Assembly: GCF_000961095.1 (NCBI RefSeq)
Contig: NZ_CP011058.1
Span: 5,596,001-5,660,000 of the forward strand
Length of the DNA stretch: 64,000 nucleotides
Origin: Paenibacillus beijingensis
Lineage (GTDB): Bacteria; Bacillota; Bacilli; Paenibacillales; Paenibacillaceae
Reading direction: 5' to 3'
Shown here: piece after piece, positions 7,293 through 15,725 of the stretch
How positions within the stretch are numbered: position 1 is the stretch's first letter
How the letters are laid out: the number at the start of each line of letters is the position of its first letter
The notes under the pieces: generated by a model
The model's database searches: none
The model's input: the letters and a program-made list of their open reading frames with translations, nothing else
What the model was told of the DNA's origin: nothing
Position numbers and translations under genes: made by a program

Positions 7293-9266
7293 TCAGGAAC
7301 GAAGTTCCGGCAGCGGCTGGAACATCATCGTAATCGGCAGATTGCTGCCGGATGCGACCGTGAACACAATATCGACCGTTTCGGCATAGTTGCCGGAGCG
7401 GTACAGAACGGCCGCCTCCCCGTTATCTTTCAAGATGCTTATGTTTGTGATTGGAACGATTTGTCCGTTGATTAGGAAGGCGCCGGCATAATGGCCGCCT
7501 CGCGCATTGAGCGAGACAAGCGTGCGGGGTGCAAGCTTCAGCTTCATTTTATAAACGACGCCGAAATTGCCCGTATTGAGCTCAAGCAGACCGGTCATGC
7601 CGTCGATGCCGTCCAGGTTCGGATCCAGTTTGTTGTCGCCGAGAACGATACGCTTCGGCGTCTCTCCCAGCATTTCGCCGATATCGATATTTCGCGTCGC
7701 ATTGTTGAACGATCCGCGCACATGTTTGTTATCGCGATCCATCAGGCTAAGCGATTCGACCGCTTTAAGCGGATCCTTGGACGCTTCGACGAAAACGATC
7801 CGGTACCTGAGCGTCCGGTCTGTTACCACGTCGGCATAGCCGGAATAAACGAGATCCGGCTTGATCGTCGCATTGATTTGCGGCAGCACCAGTTTCGTTT
7901 CGCCCGGTTTTACGCTCGTCCAAATCGTGGCCGGATTGGAAGCGAGCGAATTCAGGTAACGGATCGTTGACATTTTACCCGTGCTGATTTCCGACTTGTC
8001 CGGCCCCCCGGTACCCATAGAGCTGTAGCCGAACCGGGCCGTTTGATAACCGTCATTCGTGACGAGAAGATACATTTTCAGATTGGACCCGGTTTTGTTG
8101 AGATGATGGAACATCAGCCGCACTTTGCCGGAAAACTGGTCATCGTAAGCGACGCCTTCCTGGATTAACGTTTCGGGACTGTTGCTTCGTACCATCATGG
8201 CGTCTTCCGATTGGAAATCATACGAAACCGTCGGGATGCCCAGCACCGAGCCGCCGTCCACCGGATATTTGTCGCCGATCTTCGTAAACAGCTTGTTGTA
8301 TTCTTCCTGCGAGTAGAGCACCTCATCGGTAACGGTAATCGTCTTGGCCACCGTGCCGGACAGCCCTTCGCCGTCTGTGACGGTCAGGGAAATCGTCTTC
8401 TCGCCAGACTCGAAAAAGACATCCGGAGGGCTCGCCGGACTGACGCCGCCTGCCCATTCGCGCTTCACAATATTGTTGCCGTCATCGGTGCTGAGATCGG
8501 AGTAGGCAATCGGCTCGCCGATGCGGTACGTCGTCTTGTCCGTTGCAAAATCGGCCACCGGCGGCTGATTCGGCGCCACAACCGTAATCGTGACCGAATA
8601 CGGGTCGCTCCAGTTGCCCTTCTCGTCATAGACAGTGCGCGTAATCGTGTACGTGCCGGGCTCGGTAAACACATCCTGCCTGCCCTCCCATTGCTCGCCG
8701 ACGATTTGCAGTCCGCTTGGCGAGAACGACTGATCCACATATGTAACCGTGTCTCCGGTATAAATTTTGGCCGGCAGGACGGAGAACGCGGCAGACGGCT
8801 TCGGCTGCACAATTTGCCAGGTCAGCTTGTAATCCGTGCCTGAGAGCGACAGCGTGCTCTTGGTCAAGTTTGCCCAGGTGCGGAGCGGCACCATCAGCGA
8901 GCCGTTCAATATAAACGAGGCGCCCTGCGAAAGGACGACGCTGCCGTTTGCCGTGACCGCCTTGCTGTTCACTTTAAAGCGGATTTCGTTCTCGCTGTTT
9001 TGGGCAACCGATTGCTTGGCTGCCGCATCATACGATATCCGGTAGCCGTACCGGGCAGCCAGCGAGCTGAACGCCGCATAAGCGATGCCGTCTTTTATCG
9101 TTGCAGGCTGGGCGGATGTATAGTTGACTCCGTTCAGCACCATAACCGTACTGTTTTTCTTTAACAACAGGGAGTGGTATGCGCTTTCAGCAGCTGCTTT
9201 TTCACCCTGCCACGCAAATGGTAAGACAAGAAACGAAAATACCAACAACCATTTAAACGATTTCAT
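7293..9266 (-). CDS. Secreted stalk-domain (Cu amine oxidase N-like) protein with PKD-type domains
   Basis: This 657-residue protein has a clear signal peptide (KSFKWLLVFSFLVLPFAW, likely cut near AAAES). Residues about 35-150 resemble the 'copper amine oxidase N-terminal' stalk repeat common in Paenibacillus, with the elements VVLSQGASFILNGSLMVPLR. Two PKD-like Ig domains follow (about 155-315), with PPVADFATDKTTYRIGEP and an FFESGEKTISLTVTD strand typical of PKD. The C-terminal 340 residues form an unassigned domain, probably beta-rich, without recognisable catalytic motifs. It is probably a cell-surface protein. Role unknown; the domain calls are recalled similarity. Confidence 0.8.
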   Translation of the reverse strand: MKSFKWLLVFSFLVLPFAWQGEKAAAESAYHSLLLKKNSTVMVLNGVNYTSAQPATIKDGIAYAAFSSLAARYGYRISYDAAAKQSVAQNSENEIRFKVNSKAVTANGSVVLSQGASFILNGSLMVPLRTWANLTKSTLSLSGTDYKLTWQIVQPKPSAAFSVLPAKIYTGDTVTYVDQSFSPSGLQIVGEQWEGRQDVFTEPGTYTITRTVYDEKGNWSDPYSVTITVVAPNQPPVADFATDKTTYRIGEPIAYSDLSTDDGNNIVKREWAGGVSPASPPDVFFESGEKTISLTVTDGEGLSGTVAKTITVTDEVLYSQEEYNKLFTKIGDKYPVDGGSVLGIPTVSYDFQSEDAMMVRSNSPETLIQEGVAYDDQFSGKVRLMFHHLNKTGSNLKMYLLVTNDGYQTARFGYSSMGTGGPDKSEISTGKMSTIRYLNSLASNPATIWTSVKPGETKLVLPQINATIKPDLVYSGYADVVTDRTLRYRIVFVEASKDPLKAVESLSLMDRDNKHVRGSFNNATRNIDIGEMLGETPKRIVLGDNKLDPNLDGIDGMTGLLELNTGNFGVVYKMKLKLAPRTLVSLNARGGHYAGAFLINGQIVPITNISILKDNGEAAVLYRSGNYAETVDIVFTVASGSNLPITMMFQPLPELRS

Positions 9267-9467
9267 GCTACGTCTCCTTTTCCGTTACGCTCTTCTATGC
9301 TTGCCGCATCAAAGGCAATACGTAAACATAAACGCATCGGAACCGGAAAAGTTGCGAATATTCCCTTCATTTGGAAAAAGACACCATTCTGACACATACG
9401 CAGCGCAAATCAGCGCACGCTGCATGAAGTGTCAGCCGCATGCAAACAAGATAAGAGAGTGCTATAG

Positions 9468-9494
9468 CGATAAACGATAAACGATAAACGATAA
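9468..9494. repeat. 7-bp tandem repeat, CGATAAA x about 4
   Basis: Three perfect copies and one partial copy of CGATAAA occupy 9468-9494, 13 bases past the stop of the small membrane gene. The rest of 9267-9506, upstream of the stalk/PKD gene, holds no other feature I can support. Confidence 0.9.
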
Positions 9495-9506
9495 GCTGCA
9501 GCAGCG

Positions 9507-9704
9507 TTATAGAAACCACCCGCTCAAGAGCAAATAAAAAATAATCGAGCTGACGGCGGCCCCTCCGAAACTGAACCATGCTACACGGTAACGCTGCTGG
9601 AACATGCGCAGCACACCGACACTGATCAGCGAAAAAATAAGCAGTAAAAATACGGCGCCAAACACAAACAACGAAAGCGATACGTCACTCACATCGGCAA
9701 TCAC
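9507..9704 (-). CDS. Small two-helix membrane protein, unknown function
   Basis: The 65-residue product has two hydrophobic segments (about 9-33 and 45-64) with a short QQRYR loop between. It starts at a GTG preceded by AAGGGAG at a good distance. I recognise no family. It stands alone between the stalk/PKD gene and the Hsp20-like gene. Coding is supported by the ribosome-binding site and membrane-protein composition only. Confidence 0.65.
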   Translation of the reverse strand: MIADVSDVSLSLFVFGAVFLLLIFSLISVGVLRMFQQRYRVAWFSFGGAAVSSIIFYLLLSGWFL

Positions 9705-9790
9705 ACACCGTCACTCCCTTCCATGCTGTATCCATTATAAAGGAAGCGGTTACCAAACGCTATCGCTCTGTTTTCGAGGACGCCGTCCGT

Positions 9791-9870
9791 CTATTCCGAT
9801 CTACTTCGATCTACTTCGATCTACTTCGATCTATTCCGATCTAATCCAATCTTATCCGATCTATTCGTAT
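9791..9870. repeat. 10-bp tandem repeat, eight units
   Basis: Eight contiguous 10-base units of the type CTACTTCGAT fill 9791-9870; three central copies are identical and the flanking ones differ at one to four positions (CTATTCCGAT, CTAATCCAAT, CTTATCCGAT). The last unit contains the stop codon of the Hsp20-like gene (9861-9863). Confidence 0.95.
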
Positions 9871-10313
9871 CGAATTGCCGTCTCCAAATAGCTCCGGTTG
9901 AACGGGCGTTTGCGGAGCTTTACTTTAAGGATTCCGTTGCGGTAAGCCGCTTGACAGGCCCTTGGAATGACCGGCTTCGGTAGTTTGATACGCTCTTCTT
10001 CCTGACCGGGCAAGCCCGTTATTTTGAGGCGGTCCTCACGAACAAGCAGCCGCAGACTGTCGGGGGCCGCAGCTTGGGGCAGTGCGATTTTGACGAGCAG
10101 ATGACGCTGCGTTTCCACGAATTCGGCGCGGCTTTGGCCGCCTTCGTTCTGCCGCTGTCCCTCCATTGCGGATGTCATCATCTGCCTGACCAAACGCCCG
10201 ACCCAGTCCGCTTCCTTCATCATGTCGAACCCTTTGGGCAGCTGCTGTTTAGCCAGCCAACTCTGCATGTCTTCCCATTTCGAGCCCACCGTCTGCACCT
10301 CCTTCGCTTCCAT
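9861..10313 (-). CDS. Hsp20/alpha-crystallin-like protein next to gerP
   Basis: The 150-residue protein has an alpha-crystallin-like core in its C-terminal two thirds: a strand reading RHLLVKIALP, then LRLLVREDRLKITG and the GILKVKLRK strand that normally precedes the IXI tail. The N-terminal 50 residues are helical and polar. Such proteins near sporulation genes can be spore-coat-associated (CotM-like); that role is inferred from the divergent gerP operon. The stop codon falls in a 10-bp tandem repeat. Confidence 0.7.
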   Translation of the reverse strand: MEAKEVQTVGSKWEDMQSWLAKQQLPKGFDMMKEADWVGRLVRQMMTSAMEGQRQNEGGQSRAEFVETQRHLLVKIALPQAAAPDSLRLLVREDRLKITGLPGQEEERIKLPKPVIPRACQAAYRNGILKVKLRKRPFNRSYLETAIRYE

Positions 10314-10367
10314 AGCCTATGCGGGACAGAAAGGACCCGTGACTGCAAGGCGGGGTAGGAGCTAAGA

Positions 10368-10394
10368 ACATCTGGGCGTTTGCCGCATATGATG
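10368..10394 (+). promoter_or_regulatory. Candidate sigma-K promoter of gerP
   Basis: An AC dinucleotide (10368-10369), 16 bases and CATATGATG (10386-10394) fit the sigma-K pattern AC-N16-CATANNNTA except for the last base. gerP operons of Bacillus are mother-cell sigma-K genes. The site is 33 bases before the first gene. Confidence 0.45.
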
Positions 10395-10427
10395 CATCAG
10401 AATGAATTTCCGAAGGAGTGACGGAAC

Positions 10428-10670
10428 ATGCCATCCGTAGTCGGATTTGTCAATATTGTAAGCATCGGCTCCAGCGGCGTCGTACAGTTTGGCGATACCG
10501 TTCAAGTGTCTCCCTCCAGCACCTCCAAAACGTACGCCGGCTCGGGCTCGTTTTTGACCGGCAGTCTGGCCAACGCCAACAACGGCGTCAGTGCCACCAA
10601 CACGCTGGATCCGGACGTTCAGGATAGTCCGAACAACAAAGTCGCCGCCGGCGCGGGTAACGTCGTATGA
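10428..10670 (+). CDS. gerPA: Spore germination protein GerPA (GerPA/GerPF family)
   Basis: The 80-residue product has the family pattern MPSVVGFVNI, GSSGVVQFGD, SPSSTSKTYAGSGSF and GVSATNTLDPD. GerP proteins are made in the mother cell and help nutrient germinants pass the spore coat. GerPA and GerPF are paralogues; the first position in the operon favours GerPA. GGAG lies 9 bases before the ATG. The stop overlaps the start of gerPB (ATGA). Confidence 0.88.
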   Translation: MPSVVGFVNIVSIGSSGVVQFGDTVQVSPSSTSKTYAGSGSFLTGSLANANNGVSATNTLDPDVQDSPNNKVAAGAGNVV

Positions 10671-10867
10671 ATCTGACCGTCCACCAGACCATTACGATCA
10701 ACCAGCTGCGAGTGGAGAACGTCAACAACAGCTCGGTGCTGCAAATCGGCAGCGCCGGTTCGATCCGCTCTTACTCGCAGCTCCTTAACACCGGCGGTTT
10801 CACCCAACCGGCGCCGCAGTTGGACGAAAGTGCGCTGTCCTTAGTGCCGCTGCCGCATCCCACTTGA
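10667..10867 (+). CDS. gerPB: Spore germination protein GerPB
   Basis: The 66-residue product shows the GerPB core: MNLTVHQTITINQLRVE, then SSVLQIGSAGSI and a GGFTQPAP segment, matching the Bacillus protein closely in order and length. It is a hydrophilic spore-coat-associated permeability factor. Its ATG overlaps the gerPA stop by four bases, implying coupled translation. Confidence 0.88.
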   Translation: MNLTVHQTITINQLRVENVNNSSVLQIGSAGSIRSYSQLLNTGGFTQPAPQLDESALSLVPLPHPT

Positions 10868-10882
10868 CGCAAGGGGGAAATC

Positions 10883-11884
10883 ATGATGGATCATCCGTTT
10901 CCGGACTGGCACAAAAAAATGGATCCGGCGCAAAACGGAGCGTTTTCCGGCTATCCCGGGACTTTTCAGAGGATTGTTCCAGAGAGCGGCTTCGTTCCAG
11001 GTTCGTCAATTGGATCCGGATCTTTTCCGGGAATCAGTCCCCTAACTGTACCTGGGTCTGTTCCCGGTTCTTTTCCGGGTTTTGCGGCGGCTCATGGGCT
11101 GTCGGTTCAAAAGTATGGACCGGGCGCTTCCCAACCGTCCTTGCAGGCGGACGGCAGCTGCATTAACCCCGGCCAACCGCTGCTGCAGCAAATGCAGATG
11201 ACGCTGGAGGCGCAGCAAACGCAGCTCGTGCAGCTTCAGCAGCAGGTGGACCGGCTTTCGCGCCGCCTGCAGGAAGTTGAAGAGAAGCCCTCTTGTACGA
11301 TTGAAAAACTGGAGTATCATTTTGACCAGTTGAAGGTAGAAAAACTGGACGGTACGCTGAATATCGGAATGACGCCGCCCGGCTCCGGCCAGCTGGAAGA
11401 GCTCGGACAGCTTTCCATTCCGAATCATGTACAAGGCGGAACCGGCGTATTTCCGTCCCCTTCCGGACCTGTGTCCGTTTCTTCCCCTGCCGCGGGTCCG
11501 CAAACCTTTACGCCGCAGCAGATGCAGTCGCCCCATCTCCTGCAGCAGGCGATGGCTCAGGCCGATAATTATATGGATCAGCGCGCATCCGGCGTAATGG
11601 AACAAATGGAGGCTGAATTCGGACTAAAGCTTGACACGCATCACCGGCAGATGGTGCTGGTCGACATCCGCAAACAGCTTCCGGCGCGCATCCAGCATTA
11701 TTTGCAGCACTACCGCAATGAGGAGAAGGGGAGACGTCAAGATGAGAAGACGGATCCCCAGCAGATCATGATCGATCAGGTGACGGACTGTACGTTGCGC
11801 GATGCGGAAGCAGCCATCCGGCAGTATTTGAAACGAATCGCATCAGAGCGAAGCGGCGCCGTTAATGGAGGATCCAGCCAATGA
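10883..11884 (+). CDS. gerPC: Spore germination protein GerPC, enlarged
   Basis: At 333 residues this is much longer than Bacillus GerPC (about 205). The N-terminal 85 residues are rich in Gly, Pro, Ser and Phe with repeated FPG/VPGS-like motifs. A Gln-rich coiled-coil region follows (about 95-135, QQMQMTLEAQQTQLVQLQQQ), then the GerPC-like part with SCTIEKLEYHFDQLKVEKL and LNIGMTPPG. The C-terminal third is charged and helical. The added N-terminus and a Pro/Ser-rich middle could be coat-interaction tails (inference). The gene ends in an ATGA overlap with gerPD. Confidence 0.85.
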   Translation: MMDHPFPDWHKKMDPAQNGAFSGYPGTFQRIVPESGFVPGSSIGSGSFPGISPLTVPGSVPGSFPGFAAAHGLSVQKYGPGASQPSLQADGSCINPGQPLLQQMQMTLEAQQTQLVQLQQQVDRLSRRLQEVEEKPSCTIEKLEYHFDQLKVEKLDGTLNIGMTPPGSGQLEELGQLSIPNHVQGGTGVFPSPSGPVSVSSPAAGPQTFTPQQMQSPHLLQQAMAQADNYMDQRASGVMEQMEAEFGLKLDTHHRQMVLVDIRKQLPARIQHYLQHYRNEEKGRRQDEKTDPQQIMIDQVTDCTLRDAEAAIRQYLKRIASERSGAVNGGSSQ

Positions 11885-12225
11885 ATTTCAACGTTACCAA
11901 TTATGCGCTGAACGTCGGCAGTATCGAGCTTACAGGAGTCTCAAGCGCTTCCCTGCTTCAAATAGGGGACACCGACTGCATCAACTTGTATTCGTATTTC
12001 GACACTCCGCCGGAGAGCGTTATTATCGGTCCGTTTGCTCCGCTGCCGCCGCCGTCCTCCTCTTCGCCGGCCGAGCCTGAAGAAAGAGCGGATAACGACG
12101 GTAAGGCCGGTTCAAGTTCCGCAATTGCGCCCGCAAAATCCGTATCAACAACAACGCCGGCCGCCGCCCATGCTTCTTCCGTCTCGGGAAACAGCATGAC
12201 GAAACCGGCCGGGAAACGGAGCTGA
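11881..12225 (+). CDS. gerPD: Spore germination protein GerPD with C-terminal extension
   Basis: The first 55 residues match GerPD: MNFNVTNYALNVGSIELTGV, SASLLQIGDTD and a short VIIGPFAPL segment. Bacillus GerPD ends about there, near 58 residues. Here about 55 low-complexity residues follow (PPPSSSSPAEPEE, then Ser/Thr/Ala/Lys rich). The start codon overlaps the gerPC stop. The tail probably adds no catalytic function. Confidence 0.85.
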   Translation: MNFNVTNYALNVGSIELTGVSSASLLQIGDTDCINLYSYFDTPPESVIIGPFAPLPPPSSSSPAEPEERADNDGKAGSSSAIAPAKSVSTTTPAAAHASSVSGNSMTKPAGKRS

Positions 12226-12232
12226 CGATCCG

Positions 12233-12673
12233 GTGACTGCCCACGACGATAATATCCGTACCGCAGAAATCGGTTCGATCGACATCATTCTCGTTTCGCT
12301 CTCAGGGGTCGTTCTGATCGGAGATACAACCGACATTAACGCCAAGCTGAGAGCGCTCGCCGTCCAGCGCCAGATGGATCATACGGCGGGCGGCACCGTC
12401 GAGTTTGAAAGCTTCGGTCTGTTTTCGCTCCCCCAGCCCGCTCTGCGGCCAATCGGCGAACGAGGAGTTAAGGTAAACACCGTAAACGAATGCCCCCGCA
12501 TTTGTGTAGGGTCCATAAAGACGATGTCGGTTGGCGCCTCTTCCGTATTGCTTGCGGGCAACACCGTAAACTTTACCGGCGACGCGCGGATCAAACATTT
12601 CCGTCAATTTTCCGGGCCGCTGCCTTATTCCTTAACGGCTTACGTACCAAGCTCCTCTACTACCGATGATTGA
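12233..12673 (+). CDS. gerPE: Spore germination protein GerPE
   Basis: The 146-residue product carries the GerPE-like segments IRTAEIGSIDIILVSLSGVV, LIGDTTDI and a later VGSIKTMSVGASSVLLAGN repeat of the same theme. A GTG start is preceded by GGAG at about 12 bases. It follows gerPD by 7 bases and ends the operon; no gerPF follows. Confidence 0.83.
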   Translation: MTAHDDNIRTAEIGSIDIILVSLSGVVLIGDTTDINAKLRALAVQRQMDHTAGGTVEFESFGLFSLPQPALRPIGERGVKVNTVNECPRICVGSIKTMSVGASSVLLAGNTVNFTGDARIKHFRQFSGPLPYSLTAYVPSSSTTDD

Positions 12674-12805
12674 ACAAGTCGGCTGCATGAATCAAGCGGA
12701 TCCAGGGACAATTGACTATGCCAAGCCGTACGTTCGCCGCATACACTGTTGCTGTGACCCGAAGCGGTCACGTTAATTCCAATACCATCTGGAGGTATGC
12801 GCGGC

Positions 12806-12925
12806 ATGAGTTACCCGGTAGCAGGAGCTGGCGTTGGCTGCAAATTCAAGGGAACCAGCGCAGGAGTCGTCCTCGTTCTGTTCATCCTGCTGGTCATCGT
12901 CCTGAAGACCTGTAAATTCTTTTAA
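12806..12925 (+). CDS. YjcZ-like small sporulation membrane protein
   Basis: This 39-residue ORF starts MSYPVAGAGVGCKF and contains one hydrophobic helix (AGVVLVLFILLVIVL) before KTCKFF. A Gly-rich N-terminus followed by a VLFILLVIV helix is the hallmark of the YjcZ/SscA family of tiny sporulation proteins. GGAGGT lies 9 bases before the ATG. The two Cys differ from the usual Gly/Tyr ends. It directly follows the gerP operon, supporting a spore role. Confidence 0.8.
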   Translation: MSYPVAGAGVGCKFKGTSAGVVLVLFILLVIVLKTCKFF

Positions 12926-12940
12926 TTCCGCTCCATATGA

Positions 12941-12985
12941 GAAAAAGCTCAAGACGGCTCTGCAGCGGCAGGACCGTCTTGAGCT
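12941..12985 (-). terminator. Terminator between the YjcZ-like gene and the GNAT gene
   Basis: A perfect 12-bp stem, AGCTCAAGACGG/CCGTCTTGAGCT (12946-12957 and 12974-12985), is followed on the minus strand by TTTTTC. It suits the convergent GNAT gene best and may also stop plus-strand transcripts. Confidence 0.75.
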
Positions 12986-13017
12986 ATCTAAACGTAAGGA
13001 AAAGAACAAATAGGCCG

Positions 13018-13572
13018 TTATTCGATCCGATCGTTAAGCAGCACCATATGAATATGATCTTCCCATTTGCCGTTAATGTTCAAGTAGCGGCGCGCCAGCC
13101 CTTCGTCTTGAAATCCCAGCTTGCGGACCACCTGCAAGGAAGCTTCATTGCGCGGCATTATGTTCGCTTCAATCCGGTGCAGCCGCATGTCTGCGAACGC
13201 GTGGCGGACAACCGCCCGGATCGCTTCGGTCATAAAGCCTCTGTTCCGCAACCCGCTGTCCATTTTGTATCCCAAGTGGCACGATTGAAACGCTCCCCGC
13301 ACAATATTGCTCAGCGCTACCGAGCCGATAATCCGCTCCTTGTCGCTCTTCTGGACAAGCCACACCTTGAACAGGCGCCCTTCCGTCGACTCCCGTTCGT
13401 CACGCGCAAGCAGCTCCGCCTGCATCGGTTCCGTATAGTACTGCGGAGTGCGTTTAATTTCCCATTGCTCCAGATCAGCCGCGTTTCGCTTCACAAAATC
13501 AAGTATAACCGGGGCGTCCGTATGATCAGCCGAGCACAGCAGCAGTCTTGCTGTTTCCAGCAGTCTTTTCAT
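13018..13572 (-). CDS. GNAT N-acetyltransferase, RimJ/RimL type
   Basis: From the ATG at 13572 (AAGGGGG 9 bases upstream) the product is 184 residues. It opens with RLLETARLLLCSADHTDAP, typical of RimJ-like enzymes. The acetyl-CoA loop GLRNRGFMTEAIRAVVRHAF and the late NEASLQVVRKLGFQDEG segment are clear. Family members acetylate ribosomal protein N-termini or small amines; the substrate here is unknown. Confidence 0.9.
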   Translation of the reverse strand: MKRLLETARLLLCSADHTDAPVILDFVKRNAADLEQWEIKRTPQYYTEPMQAELLARDERESTEGRLFKVWLVQKSDKERIIGSVALSNIVRGAFQSCHLGYKMDSGLRNRGFMTEAIRAVVRHAFADMRLHRIEANIMPRNEASLQVVRKLGFQDEGLARRYLNINGKWEDHIHMVLLNDRIE

Positions 13573-13685
13573 TGTTGTTCCCCCTTGCGTTAACGCACGA
13601 TTTGCCTGCCACGGCTTGTTTCCCGGTTTACTCGATATGCCTGTCGTTCTTAACCAGCCGAGTCCGGATCGTTCCGAAATTGGAT

Positions 13686-13720
13686 GCGCCTGCTGCGCCG
13701 GAGCCGGCTGCAGCAGGCGC
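13686..13720. other. Strong hairpin between the glg operon and the GNAT gene
   Basis: GCGCCTGCTGC pairs with GCAGCAGGCGC around an inner GCCGGAGCCGGC. It lies 38 bases after the GH15 stop. There is no T-run, so it may be an mRNA 3' stabiliser or a weak terminator of the glycogen operon. Confidence 0.6.
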
Positions 13721-13757
13721 AATGAACAATCGATGCATTCAACCGTCATGCTCCAAG

Positions 13758-15725
13758 TCAAGGGCTGGCGGTCAGCTCCGCATACTTGTGGGCATACTTG
13801 CATACGCTTTGCACAAACGTCGCGTGCGACCAGGTGAGCGGCGCCACGGAGAGCGGGCTGCCGTCGTACGGGTTGAGCTGCTCCGGCAGCACGCCGCTCG
13901 GCAGAGCGTGGGAAACGACCCATTCCAGCGTGCGGCGCGCCCCTTCCAGATCCGACAGTTTGCGCGCGCAATCGATTTCGAAATTGGCAATCCAGAGCGT
14001 GCATATGATCCAAGGGTTGCCCGGCACCTTGTCAATCTCCCCGGATTGCTGGAAGTAGTAGTCATTCGTATAGCGGGCGATGCCTCCGACATTCGTCCGG
14101 ACCGCGAGCCCCTCCTTAATCGCATTCATCGTACGGACAACCCGGTCGTCGTCGGCAGGCAGCACGCCGAATTCCAGCACGGCGAACAAGCTGCTCTCCA
14201 GCGTCATATCTTTCACCCAGCGGCCGTCCTTTTGGATCAGCCCGCGGGCGAAACGCCCCTCTTCATCATTCCAAAGATGGGTCAGAATCCCTTCCTTAAT
14301 CGATTCCGCCGTATTGCGGTAATGATCGCTTCGTTCGTAATCGCCGAACAGCTCCGTGAAGAAAGCGGCTGCCATCATGCCGCCGTATACGGAAGCGGCC
14401 GTGTACGTCCAAATGCCGTACCGCTCTTCCCACAAGTCGTAGCTCGGCTTCGGCAACGAGAGCGAATGCTCCATATATTGGCTCAAAAACGATGCCGCCT
14501 TGCGGATCAAATTGCTGTACAGCGACTGCGGAAGCTCGATCACCTGATGACGGGTATAGTCGCGCCAGAGCGCGAACAGGACAAGCGCCGTCTCGTCTTC
14601 CTGAATCGGCAGCCTCCGGCTTCCTTGCACAATATAAGGATGCCAGCTCGAACCGACCGTTCCGTCGGGGTTGAACTTATGGTTTAAATAACCGTCCGGA
14701 GTCAGTGCCTTGGAACAGAAGGTGAAAAATGGGGCAATGACGCTCTGGTAGCCGGCCAGCGACATCGCATCGGCCACCAGCGCCCCGTCGCGCGGCCACA
14801 TGTAACTGTAGTGATCGCGATTATACTGGAGAATGTCCGTATCGTTGGCGGCGATAATGGCGCCGCGCTCGTCGATTTGCGTCCGGACCATCAGCAGGCT
14901 GATCTTGAACATGCGCGCGACGCTTTCGGGCAAGTTGCCGAGGTTCGTCTCCGCCCGGCCCAGCCAATGATTCCAATAAATGACGATCCGGCTGAGCAGC
15001 TTTTCGGGATGATTGTCCTGCACATACTGGTTCAGTTCCTTCACTTCTTCCAAGCTTTGGCCGATCGACATCCAGTAATAGATCGTCTTCTGGCCTCCGG
15101 CCGGAATGATCGTGCGGAAGCTCATCGTGGAATCTACCGAACCTTGGGCGATGGCATTGCCCATCAGCACGCCGTCCTCGGCGTCGCGCCATGTCCCTTC
15201 CGCGGAATGAAACCGTTTAATGCCGGTGGAGTACTGCATCATTCCGCCTTCGTCGGAGAATCCGTTAAACATGAAATACGAGGAGCGCTTATAGTGAAAC
15301 AGCGTGTGGTTATCGGGGTAGTAAGCGGCCGTGTCGCCGACCTCGGTACCGTCGATCATCAAATCCTGATTGAAAAAAAGGCGGTATTCTTTCGTTTCCG
15401 GCGATTGGTTGCGGATGACAACCCGTTTAATATAGATGCATTCCCGCTGGTGAATGCCGTCATTCATTTGCAGCTCGACGCCCAGTCCTTCATGGCGGGC
15501 TATTACATTGGTCACAAGCGAATCTTCAATATAATCGAGGCTGAATTCCCAAGCGGGGTCATCCAGCCAGGAGAAAGCCCCGCCGGCCCACAGACCAACG
15601 CGGCAATACTGGCCTCCCACATGATTAAGCTGACCGACATAAGGATAAAAGATATCCCGGATATAACAGTTCGAATCCAAGTTGAGCAGCATTTTACCAT
15701 TTCCGATTACGAGGTGACGGGCCAT
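13758..15725 (-). CDS. Glycoside hydrolase family 15 (glucoamylase-like)
   Basis: This 655-residue protein has no signal peptide, so it acts inside the cell. GH15 members release glucose from alpha-glucans or trehalose by inversion. The N-terminus (LVIGNGKMLLNLDSNCYIRD) and first catalytic region (DHYSYMWPRDGALVADAMS) are typical of bacterial GH15 proteins, as is a second acidic region, SYDLWEERYGIW. The start overlaps the glgA end by 19 bases. As the last gene of the glg operon it likely takes part in glycogen turnover; glgP and glgX are absent from the window. Confidence 0.9.
   Translation of the reverse strand: MARHLVIGNGKMLLNLDSNCYIRDIFYPYVGQLNHVGGQYCRVGLWAGGAFSWLDDPAWEFSLDYIEDSLVTNVIARHEGLGVELQMNDGIHQRECIYIKRVVIRNQSPETKEYRLFFNQDLMIDGTEVGDTAAYYPDNHTLFHYKRSSYFMFNGFSDEGGMMQYSTGIKRFHSAEGTWRDAEDGVLMGNAIAQGSVDSTMSFRTIIPAGGQKTIYYWMSIGQSLEEVKELNQYVQDNHPEKLLSRIVIYWNHWLGRAETNLGNLPESVARMFKISLLMVRTQIDERGAIIAANDTDILQYNRDHYSYMWPRDGALVADAMSLAGYQSVIAPFFTFCSKALTPDGYLNHKFNPDGTVGSSWHPYIVQGSRRLPIQEDETALVLFALWRDYTRHQVIELPQSLYSNLIRKAASFLSQYMEHSLSLPKPSYDLWEERYGIWTYTAASVYGGMMAAAFFTELFGDYERSDHYRNTAESIKEGILTHLWNDEEGRFARGLIQKDGRWVKDMTLESSLFAVLEFGVLPADDDRVVRTMNAIKEGLAVRTNVGGIARYTNDYYFQQSGEIDKVPGNPWIICTLWIANFEIDCARKLSDLEGARRTLEWVVSHALPSGVLPEQLNPYDGSPLSVAPLTWSHATFVQSVCKYAHKYAELTASP

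Noticed and set aside
12712..12915. 67-codon plus-strand frame as a candidate gerPF
   Set aside because: It has no GerPF pattern; the YjcZ-like gene in another frame has a ribosome-binding site and family features.
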